DNA of 64,000 bases, from positions 1 to 64,000 of the forward strand of contig JAWUZG010000971.1 of the NCBI GenBank assembly GCA_036785705.1, in the 5' to 3' direction. This document shows positions 51,601 to 62,474 of the stretch, piece after piece (the first letter of the stretch is position 1; every line of letters begins with the position of its first letter). The notes beneath the pieces were generated by a model, which had not been told where the DNA came from, did no database searches, and saw only the letters and a list, made by a program, of their open reading frames with translations. Made by a program: the position numbers and the translations under genes. The DNA is from Acanthornis magna (lineage: Eukaryota > Chordata > Aves > Passeriformes > Acanthizidae).

Positions 51601-52088
51601 ACACTGAGCTCACAGGCCGTCCCAGGACAGCCATAGGCACACGCCACGAGTCCGCACGCTGCCCAGAAGCCCTGGTGTCACAGGCACTCACTCCCAGCAC
51701 CTCGGTGCTGACATCCCAGGTGGCTCCACGCTGCTAAAGAGATGTGATGGCACAGGCACTTTTACATCACTCCAAGAATCATAGGAAAGCTCTCGGGAAA
51801 GAAAGATTTCATGGAAAAGCCACAGCACGACAAAGCTTCCTTGCCAAGCTTCACTCTACTACTTACACCATGCTTAAAGCACAGCGAGGAAAAGCAACAA
51901 ACAAAAATCCAGAGTCAATCAATCCAAAAGGAAATCAAACCCAAATTATCTCTGTCTGTCTGTCCGTGTTTCTGAGGCTGTGTCTCTAAAGAAGAGAAAG
52001 GGTCAGGATAAGAAGAACATGGCTCAAAGGCTCAAGAGCACTTCCCTTAGGAGCACTTCAACTTGAGCAACATTTCACTTGATAACTC
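48625..52088 (+). repeat. Macrosatellite unit 15 (P type, one Q-linked marker)
   Basis: A 3,464-bp P copy that also carries CTCAAGGG at 49704-49711, otherwise seen only in Q units 12 and 14, here flanked by P markers on both sides. Other markers: AAAACAAATTT, AAAGTCAGTG near 50282, GATCCATTCC near 50335 (private), CAGCAGGAGCC, GCCGGCAACTC, GAGATGTGATGGCAC near 51739 and CTAAAGAAGAG. Confidence 0.96.
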
Positions 52089-55000
52089 AAATTCAAATCA
52101 ACAACTTAGGGCAGGAACAGCAGTTCAGGGCATTTCAACTGAACTGGACTTCAACTACACAACACTTCACTTAGAACTGAGCTGAAACCCAAGACCTCAG
52201 CAAAGGATCCACACAGGCCTTACCATAGCACTGCAGGAACTTTGAGACCTAACTTAGGGACAAACCTAAAGCACTTCTGAATCCACCAGAGCAGCCCCTC
52301 TCCCACATTGCAGAGAGCGCATGCACACCTGCACTCCCACAAGCACACAAAGAGGCTCTAGGAGGCAAAATTCCCTCCAAGCTACCGAAATACTCCTTTC
52401 ACGTGCCTTGCCATCTTCTCAGTGGCCAAAGCCTGAGGCCTCGGGGAGCGGCAGGATCGGGGGCCCAGGAGCCGTGCTCCTTCGCGGATCCCCCGAGTGC
52501 AGCAAACGGGACAGCTGCCGGCTGGCAGAGGCCCCACGCACAGGCACTTTGCTGCTCACCGCTGCTGCGGCCCAGCACAGCTGCCAGGGCCTCCTTTGGC
52601 ACCCCTGCTTACAGGGCCCCAAGGCATGGCCTTTAGTCACAACAAGCCTTCAGCCTGGCCCCACTTCTCATCGGCAGCTTTCCCTGAACGCGGGACAACA
52701 CCAATGTGATGCCATCCAGGCAAAAACTAATTTCAAAGTCTGTTCAACAAGCAAAAAAAGCAGGAGCACCTTAGAACACAGCACTTCCTGGCAGCACACA
52801 GCATTTCTCAGAAGCTCCACAGCACCTCAGCCCCGCTGCATTCGTCAAGGCCAAGGCCTCAGCAGCATTTCTCATATCATGCTGCAGCCTGAAAAAAGGG
52901 CAGGGGGGATGCACCAGCACAAGCAGGGACATCACACCTGCCCACAGGCTCCCCATGCTCACATCCCATGGCATCCCGGGGCTCTCTCAGCTTCCAAAGA
53001 CCTCTGAGGTCACGGGCTCTCACAGTGCCTCCATGGGGACATGCCACGTGTCTCTAAGTGTTAAGGAGCTCTTTTGCAACTGCCACTCCCTGGCCTTCCA
53101 GCGGGACATGCCAGGGCTCTCTCTATCTTCCTAAACAACACACACAACAAGGGCAATGCCAGGGCCTGCAGGGTAACATCCCGGCAATCTGCACGCTGCT
53201 AAGGAGCCACGCTGTCACAGCAACTCACAGGGCATGGCCTGTGACATTCCCTCCGTCTCCCTGCTGCTGCTGGACAGCTCTGATGTCACAGGCACTCACC
53301 TCTGGCCCCTGCAGCCATTCCAGGCCTTTCCATGCTGCCAAAGCGCTCTGATGTCACAGACACGCACTGTGGCTTCATGGCCACATGCCAAGGCTCTCCA
53401 GGCTGCAAAAGAGCCCTTTAGCCACAGGCACTTACACAAGTGCCATGGGCACATCTTAGTGCTCCCTCTGCTCATAGGAACCCCGAGGTCACCAGATATC
53501 CTGGCGGCTCCGTGGCCACATCCCCAGGCTCTCCAGGCTGCTCAAGAGCTCTGATCTCACCTGCACTCACACAAGCTCCTCGGGGACATCTGTCGCTGCT
53601 GTGCTGGCAGATTCACACAAAGGCTCCCAGAGCAGCCTGGCCACTGAGTCACGAGGGCCAGAGAGCAGCCCTTGGCTTTCTCAACTCCTTCTCAGACACA
53701 GGAGCCTTGGCGGCGGCTGCATCCAATCCCAGCCTCACACTTAAAGTCAGTGCTTTAAGTACCTCTGTCCCGCAGCACTTACAAATGGCCCATCTGATCT
53801 ATTCCCAGAAAAGCAGGTCTTCCCTAACACAAATGATTCGACACAGACAACTCAATCCCAATTACTGACCACTCCATAGAAAAGCTAAACCTACTCCTGG
53901 GAGGCTACACAGAGTACAATGGAGTGCACTCTATGAAAGCAATAGGAAAGCAGTCCTATCTTACAGCAAGCAAAAAAACCCAATTCCCAAGTAGAGCTCC
54001 ATGGAACTCACCACACCAACACTCCTGGGCAGCTCTCTCTCCCTTCACCACCAAGAGTGCCCTTGCTTGCTGTCCACTTCCCCAGCAGGAGCCCTCACAC
54101 ACTCCAAGGAGGAACACGCTAGAAAAACCTCCCCTAGGAAAGGGGACTGACTGCACATTGACACTCTCAAGGGACTGACTGCCAGGCAGACGCCTGCAAC
54201 TCCCGGCAGCAGCTCAGCTGCCAAATCTTTGCCTCACTAGCAGCACCTTCATGCAGGCTTCTTTGCCAGAAGGACTTTCAGCAGAATTCAAGGCCAAAAC
54301 AACACACGCTGGCCCTCTGAAAGACACCTGGAGACATTTGCAAATAGCACATGCACCAAGTGCCTGGACCACGTTCCAAGGCAAAGCAGCCGGCCCAAAG
54401 CATCCTGCTACAACCTCCCAGGCGGCTCCCGACTGCTACAGAGCACTCAGCTCCAAAGCACTCCCAGGCCTTCCAGCCTCACAGCCCACAGGCCTACAGC
54501 CTTCTGCAGAGCCCTGAGCTCACCTGCACTCACACACCTACCATGGGCACCTGCCACAGCTCTCCGGCCATGAGAGACAGACGTGTGCTCTCAGGCACTC
54601 ACAGCCATTCCAAGCTGACATCCCAGGGCCCTTTCATCTCATCAGGCACCGCTGCTATGTCACAGGCACTCCCTGCGCTTCCACAGGGCCGTCCCAGGGC
54701 TCTCGAGGCTCCTCAGGAACACTGAGGGCACACACAACACCAGCGGCTCCATAGGGACATGCCACGACTCTCCCATTTGACAAACCTCTCTGCACGCACA
54801 TCACGGCCTTCAACAGGCTCTCAGGGCTGACAGCCCACCAGTCTCACGCTGCTAAGGTGCTGCCAGCTCACAGGCACTCACAGGGCCTCCATGGGGACAT
54901 CCCTGCACCCTCCATCCTCCTCAAGAGCTGGCAAGTCCCTGACACTCACACTTGCCCCCTGGCCACACTCCAGCCATCTCCAGGCTGCCAAAGAGCCAGG

Positions 55001-55550
55001 AGGTCACATCTTGGCACAGGGACTCCCTGGGGACACGCCACAGCTATCCAGCTTTCAAAAGAACACTGAGCTCACAGGCCGTCCCAGGACAGCCATAGGC
55101 ACACGCCACGAGTCCGCACGCTGCCCAGAAGCCCTGGTGTCACAGGCACTCACTCCCAGCACCTCGGTGCTGACATCCCAGGTGGCTCCACGCTGCTAAA
55201 GACATGTGATGGCACAGGCACTTTTACATCACTCCAAGAATCATAGGAAAGCTGTCGGGAAAGAAAGATTTCATGGAAAAGCCGCAGCACGACAAAGCTT
55301 CCTTGCCAAGCTTCACTCTACTACTTACACCATGCTTAAAGCACAGCGAGGAAAAGCAACAAACAAAAATCCAGAGTCAATCAATCCAAAAGGAAATCAA
55401 ACCCAAATTATCTCTGTCTGTCTGTCCGTGTTTCTGAGGCTGTGTCTCTAAAGAAGAGAAAGGGTCAGGATAAGAAGAACATGGCTCAAAGGCTCAAGAG
55501 CACTTCCCTTAGGAGCACTTCAACTTGAGCAACATTTCACTTGATAACTC
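52089..55550 (+). repeat. Macrosatellite unit 16 (P type)
   Basis: A 3,462-bp copy. The two lost bases are C4 to C3 near 52373 and G7 to G6 near 52903. The C loss joins an upstream ATG to the long P-type frame, giving a 228-codon open frame at 52321-53007; this is a by-product of the deletion, not a gene. Other markers: GCATTTCTCAG near 52801, CATGCCACGTG near 53040, GTGTTAAGG (private), AAAGGCTCCC, CAACACCAGCG near 54736, GCTGTCGGG and AGCCGCAGC near 55281. Confidence 0.96.
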
Positions 55551-58500
55551 AAATTCAAATCAACAACTTAGGGCAGGAACAGCAGTTCAGGGCATTTCAA
55601 CTGAACTGGACTTCAACTACACAACACTTCACTTAGAACTGAGCTGAAACCCAAGACCTCAGCAAAGGATCCACACAGGCCTTACCATAGCACTGCAGGA
55701 ACTTTGAGACCTAACTTAGGGACAAACCTAAAGCACTTCTGAATCCACCAGAGGAGCCCCTCTCTCACATTGCAGAGAGCGCATGCACACCTGCACTCCC
55801 ACAAGCACACAAAGAGGCTCTAGGAGGCAAAATTCCCCTCCAAGCTACCGAAATACTCCTTTCACGTGCCTTGCCATCTTCTCAGCGGCCAAAGCCTGAG
55901 GCCTTGGGGAGCGGCAGGATCGGGGGCCCAGGAGCCGTGCTCCTTCGCAGATCCCCCGAGTGCAGCAAACGGGACAGCTGCCGGCTGGCAGAGGCCCCAC
56001 GCACAGGGACTTTGCTGCTCACCGCTGCTGCGGCCCAGCACAGCTGCCAGGGCCTCCTTTGGCACCCCTGCTTACAGGGCCCCGAGGCATAGCCTTTAGT
56101 CACAACAAGCCTTCAGCCTGGCCCCACTTCTCATCGGCAGCTTTCCCTGAACGCGGGACAACACCAATGTGATGCCATCCAGGCAAAAACTAATTTCAAA
56201 GTCTGTTCAACAAGCAAAAAAAGCAGGAGCACCTTAGAACACAGCACTTCCTGGCAGCACACAGCGTTTCTCAGAAGCTCCACAGCACCTCAGCCCCACT
56301 GCATTCGTCAAGGCCAAGGCCTCAGCAGCATTTCTCATATCATGCTGCAGCCTGAAAAAAGGGCAGCGGGGGATGCACCAGCACAAGCAGGGACATCACA
56401 CCTGCCCACAGGCTCCCATGCTCACATCCCATGGCATCCCGGGGCTCTCTCAGCTTCCAAAGACCTCTGAGGTCACGGGCTCTCACAGTGCCTCCATGGG
56501 GACATCCCACGTGTCTCTAAGTGCTAAGGAGCTCTTTTGCAACTGCCACTCCCTGGCCTTCCAGCGGGACATGCCAGGGCTCTCTCTATCTTCCTAAACA
56601 ACACACACAACAAGGGCAATGCCAGGGCCTGCAGGGTAACATCCGGCAATCTGCACGCTGCTAAGGAGCCACGATGTCACAGCAACTCACAGGGCATGGC
56701 CTGTGATATTCCCTCCGTCTCCCTGCTGCTGCTGGACAGCTCTGATGTCACAGGCACTCACCTCTGGCCCCTGCAGCCATTCCAGGCCTTTCCATGCTGC
56801 CAAAGCGCTCTGATGTCACAGACACGCACTGTGGCTTCATGGCCACATGCCAAGGCTCTCCAGGCTGCAAAAGAGCCCTTTAGCCACAGGCACTTACACA
56901 AGTGCCATGGGCACATCTTAGTGCTCCCTCTGCTCGTAGGAACCCCGAGGTCACCAGATATCCTGGCGGCTCCGTGGCCACATCCCCAGGCTCTCCAGGC
57001 TGCTCAAGAGCTCTGATCTCACCTGCACTCACACAAGCTCCTCGGGGACATCTGTCGCTGCTGTGCTGGCAGATTCACACAAAGCCTCCCAGAGCAGCCT
57101 GGCCACTGAGTCACGAGGGCCAGAGAGCAGCCCTTGGCTTTCTCAACTCCTTCTCAGACACAGGAGCCTTGGCGGCGGCTGCATCCAATCCCAGCCTCAC
57201 ACTTAAAGTCAGTGCTTTAAGTACCTCTGTCCCGCAGCACTTACAAATGGCCCATCTGATCTATTCCCAGAAAAGCAGGTCTTCCCTAACACAAATGATT
57301 CGACACAGACAACTCAATCCCAATTACTGACCACTCCATAGAAAAGCTAAACCTACTCCTGGGAGGCTACACAGAGTACAATGGAGTGCACTCTATGAAA
57401 GCAATAGGAAAGCAGTCCTATCTTACAGCAAGCAAAAAAACCCAATTCCCAAGTAGAGCTCCATGGAACTCACCACACCAACACTCCTGGGCAGCTCTCT
57501 CTCCCTTCACCACCAAGAGTGCCCTTGCTTGCTGTCCACTTCCCCAGCAGGAGCCCTCACACACTCCAAGGAGGAACACGCTAGAAAAACCTCCCTAGGA
57601 AAGGGGACTGACTGCACATTGACACTCTCAAGGGACTGACTGCCAGGCAGACGCCGGCAACTCCCGGCAGCAGCTCAGCTGCCAAATCTTTGCCTCACTA
57701 GCAGCACCTTCATGCAGGCTTCCTTGCCAGAAGGACTTTCAGCAGAATTCAAGGCCAAAACAACACACGCTGGCCCTCTGAAAGACACCTGGAGACATTT
57801 GCAAATAGCACATGCACCAAGTGCCTGCACCACGTTCCAAGGCAAAGCAGCCGGCCCAAAGCATCCTGCTACAACCTCCCAGGCGGCTCCCGACTGCTAC
57901 AGAGCACTCAGCTCCAAAGCACTCCCAGGCCTTCCAGCCTCACAGCCCACAGGCCTACAGCCTTCTGCAGAGCCCTGAGCTCACCTGCACTCACACACCT
58001 ACCATGGGCACCTGCCACAGCTCTCCGGCCATGAGAGACAGACGTGTGCTCTCAGGCACTCACAGCCATTCCAAGCTGACATCCCAGGGCCCTTTCATCT
58101 CATCAGGCACCGCTGCTATGTCACAGGCACTCCCTGCGCTTCCACAGGGCCGTCCCAGGGCTCTCGAGGCTCCTCAGGAACACTGAGGGCACACACAACA
58201 CCAGCGGCTCCATAGGGACATGCCACGACTCTCCCATTTGACAAACCTCTCTGCACGCACATCACGGCCTTCAACAGGCTCTCAGGGCTGACAGCCCACC
58301 AGTCTCACGCTGCTAAGGTGCTGCCAGCTCACAGGCACTCACAGGGCCTCCATGGGGACATCCCTGCACCCTCCATCCTCCTCAAGAGCTGGCAAGTCCC
58401 TGACACTCACACTTGCCCCCTGGGCACACTCCAGCCATCTCCAGGCTGCCAAAGAGCCAGGAGGTCACATCTTGGCACAGGGACTCCCTGGGGACACGCC

Positions 58501-59011
58501 ACAGCTATCCAGCTTTCAAAAGAACACTGAGCTCACAGGCCGTCCCAGGACAGCCATAGGCACACGCCAGGAGTCCGCACGCTGCCCAGAAGCCCTGGTG
58601 TCACAGGCACTCACTCCCAGCACCTCGGTGCTGACATCCCAGGTGGCTCCACGCTGCTAAAGAGATGTGATGGCACAGGCACTTTTACATCACTCCAAGA
58701 ATCATAGGAAAGCTGTCGGGAAAGAAAGATTTCATGGAAAAGCCGCAGCACGACAAAGCTTCCTTGCCAAGCTTCACTCTACTACTTACACCATGCTTAA
58801 AGCACAGCGAGGAAAAGCAACAAACAAAAATCCAGAGTCAATCAATCCAAAAGGAAATCAAACCCAAATTATCTCTGTCTGTCTGTCCGTGTTTCTGAGG
58901 CTGTGTCTCTAAAGAAGAGAAAGGGTCAGGATAAGAAGAACATGGCTCAAAGGCTCAAGAGCACTTCCCTTAGGAGCACTTCAACTTGAGCAACATTTCA
59001 CTTGATAACTC
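55551..59011 (+). repeat. Macrosatellite unit 17 (Q left, mixed right)
   Basis: A 3,461-bp copy. Three bases are lost, each from a short C run, near 56415, 56643 and 57594. The left part is Q type (CCTTGGGG, CATAGCC, GCGTTTCTCAG near 56265). It then has the P marker AACAAGGGC near 56609, the Q markers CACGATGTC near 56670 and GTGATATTCC, and finally P-like AAAGTCAGTG and AGTACCTCTG near 57206-57225. CAACACCAGCG, GCTGTCGGG and AGCCGCAGC link it to unit 16. A G-to-C change interrupts the G run near 56367. Confidence 0.96.
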
Positions 59012-62000
59012 AAATTCAAATCAACAACTTAGGGCAGGAACAGCAGTTCAGGGCATTTCAACTGAACTGGACTTCAACTACACAACACTTCACTTAGAAC
59101 TGAGCTGAAACCCAAGACCTCAGCAAAGGATCCACACAGGCCTTACCATAGCACTGCAGGAACTTTGAGACCTAACTTAGGGACAAACCTAAAGCACTTC
59201 TGAATCCACCAGAGCAGCCCCTCTCTCACATTGCAGAGAGCGCATGCACACCTGCACTCCCACAAGCACACAAAGAGGCTCTAGGAGGCAAAATTCCCCT
59301 CCAAGCTACCGAAATACTCCTTTCACGTGCCTTGCCATCTTCTCAGCGGCCAAAGCCTGAGGCCTTGGGGAGCGGCAGGATCGGGGGCCCAGGAGCCGTG
59401 CTCCTTCGCGGATCCCCCGAGTGCAGCAAACGGGACAGCTGCCGGCTGGCAGAGGCCCCACGCACAGGCACTTTGCTGCTCACCGCTGCTGCGGCCCAGC
59501 ACAGCTGCCAGGGCCTCCTTTGGCACCCCTGCTTACAGGGCCCCGAGGCATAGCCTTTAGTCACAACAAGCCTTCAGCCTGGCCCCACTTCTCATCGGCA
59601 GCTTTCCCTGAACGCGGGACAACACCAATGTGATGCCATCCAGGCAAAAACTAATTTCAAAGTCTGTTCAACAAGCAAAAAAAGCAGGAGCACCTTAGAA
59701 CACAGCACTTCCTGGCAGCACACAGCGTTTCTCAGAAGCTCCACAGCACCTCAGCCCCACTGCATTCGTCAAGGCCAAGGCCTCAGCAGCATTTCTCATA
59801 TCATGCTGCAGCCTGAAAAAAGGGCAGGGGGGGATGCACCAGCACAAGCAGGGACATCACACCTGCCCACAGGCTCCCCATGCTCACATCCCATGGCATC
59901 CCGGGGCTCTCTCAGCTTCCAAAGACCTCTGAGGTCACGGGCTCTCACAGTGCCTCCATGGGGACATCCCACGTGTCTCTAAGTGCTAAGGAGCTCTTTT
60001 GCAACTGCCACTCCCTGGCCTTCCAGCGGGACATGCCAGGGCTCTCTCTATCTTCCTAAACAACACACACGACCAGGGCAATGCCAGGGCCTGCAGGGTA
60101 ACATCCCGGCAATCTGCACGCTGCTAAGGAGCCACGATGTCACAGCAACTCACAGGGCATGGCCTGTGATATTCCCTCCGTCTCCCTGCTGCTGCTGGAC
60201 AGCTCTGATGTCACAGGCACTCACCTCTGGCCCCTGCAGCCATTCCAGGCCTTTCCATGCTGCCAAAGCGCTCTGATGTCACAGACACGCACTGTGGCTT
60301 CATGGCCACATGCCAAGGCTCTCCAGGCTGCAAAAGAGCCCTTTAGCCACAGGCACTTACACAAGTGCCATGGGCACATCTTAGTGCTCCCTCTGCTCGT
60401 AGGAACCCCGAGGTCACCAGATATCCTGGCGGCTCCGTGGCCACATCCCCAGGCTCTCCAGGCTGCTCAAGAGCTCTGATCTCACCTGCACTCACACAAG
60501 CTCCTCGGGGACATCTGTCGCTGCTGTGCTGGCAGATTCACACAAAGCCTCCCAGAGCAGCCTGGCCACTGAGTCACGAGGGCCAGAGAGCAGCCCTTGG
60601 CTTTCTCAACTCCTTCTCAGACACAGGAGCCTTGGCGGCGGCTGCATCCAATCCCAGCCTCACACTTAAAGCCAGTGCTTTAAGTAACTCTGTCCCACAG
60701 CACTTACAAATGGCCCATCTGATCTATTCCTAGAAAAGCAGGTCTTCCCTAACACAAATGATTCGACACAAACAACTCAATCCCAATTACTGACCACTCC
60801 ATAGAAAAGCTAAACCTACTCCTGGGAGGCTACACAGAGTACAATGGAGTGCACTCTATGAAAGCAATAGGAAAGCAGTCCTATCTTACAGCAAGCAAAA
60901 AAACCCAATTCCCAAGTAGAGCTCCATGGAACTCACCACACCAACACTCCTGGGCAGCTCTCTCTCCCTTCACCACCAAGAGTGCCCTTGCTTGCTGTCC
61001 ACTTCCCCAGCAGGAGCCCTCACACACTCCAAGGAGGAACACGCTAGAAAAACCTCCCCTAGGAAAGGGGACTGACTGCACATTGACACTCTCAAGGGAC
61101 TGACTGCCAGGCAGACGCCGGCAACTCCCGGCAGCAGCTCAGCTGCCAAATCTTTGCCTCACTAGCAGCACCTTCATGCAGGCTTCTTTGCCAGAAGGAC
61201 TTTCAGCAGAATTCAAGGCCAAAACAACACACGCTGGCCCTCTGAAAGACACCTGGAGACATTTGCAAATAGCACATGCACCAAGTGCCTGCACCACGTT
61301 CCAAGGCAAAGCAGCCGGCCCAAAGCATCCTGCTACAACCTCCCAGGCGGCTCCCGACTGCTACAGAGCACTCAGCTCCAAAGCACTCCCAGGCCTTCCA
61401 GCCTCACAGCCCACAGGCCTACAGCCTTCTGCAGAGCCCTGAGCTCACCTGCACTCACACACCTACCATGGGCACCTGCCACAGCTCTCCGGCCATGAGA
61501 GACAGACGTGTGCTCTCAGGCACTCACAGCCATTCCAAGCTGACATCCCAGGGCCCTTTCATCTCATCAGGCACCGCTGCTATGTCACAGGCACTCCCTG
61601 CGCTTCCACAGGGCCGTCCCAGGGCTCTCGAGGCTCCTCAGGAACACTGAGGGCACACACAACACCAGCGGCTCCATAGGGACATGCCACGACTCTCCCA
61701 TTTGACAAACCTCTCTGCACGCACATCACGGCCTTCAACAGGCTCTCAGGGCTGACAGCCCACCAGTCTCACGCTCCTAAGGTGCTGCCAGCTCACAGGC
61801 ACTCACAGGGCCTCCATGGGGACATCCCTGCACCCTCCATCCTCCTCAAGAGCTGGCAAGTCCCTGACACTCACACTTGCCCCCTGGGCACACTCCAGCC
61901 ATCTCCAGGCTGCCAAAGAGCCAGGAGGTCACATCTTGGCACAGGGACTCCCTGGGGACACGCCACAGCTATCCAGCTTTCAAAAGAACACTGAGCTCAC

Positions 62001-62474
62001 AGGCCGTCCCAGGACAGCCATAGGCACACGCCACGAGTCCGCACGCTGCCCAGAAGCCCTGGTGTCACAGGCACTCACTCCCAGCACCTCGGTGCTGACA
62101 TCCCAGGTGGCTCCACGCTGCTAAAGACATGTGATGGCACAGGCACTTTTACATCACTCCAAGAATCATAGGAAAGCTCTCGGGAAAGAAAGATTTCATG
62201 GAAAAGCCACAGCACGACAAAGCTTCCTTGCCAAGCTTCACTCTACTACTTACACCATGCTTAAAGCACAGCGAGGAAAAGCAACAAACAAAAATCCAGA
62301 GTCAATCAATCCAAAAGGAAATCAAACCCAAATTATCTCTGTCTGTCTGTCCGTGTTTCTGAGGCTGTGTCTCTAAAGAAGAGAAAGGGTCAGGATAAGA
62401 AGAACATGGCTCAAAGGCTCAAGAGCACTTCCTTAGGAGCACTTCAACTTGAGCAACATTTCACTTGATAACTC
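59012..62474 (+). repeat. Macrosatellite unit 18 (Q type)
   Basis: A 3,463-bp copy. One C is lost from a C3 run near 62431. Q markers are present except that TTCGCGGATCC near 59405 is the P allele. From GACCAGGGC at 60071 to CACAAACAAC near 60767 it carries the same set as unit 9, including CTCGTAGG near 60397 and CCCACAGCAC near 60694. CAACACCAGCG is shared with units 16 and 17. Confidence 0.96.

Noticed and set aside
52321..53007. 228-codon open frame as the intact version of a gene
   Set aside because: It exists only because one C is missing from a C4 run near 52373 that every other clean unit retains; the join to an upstream ATG is accidental.
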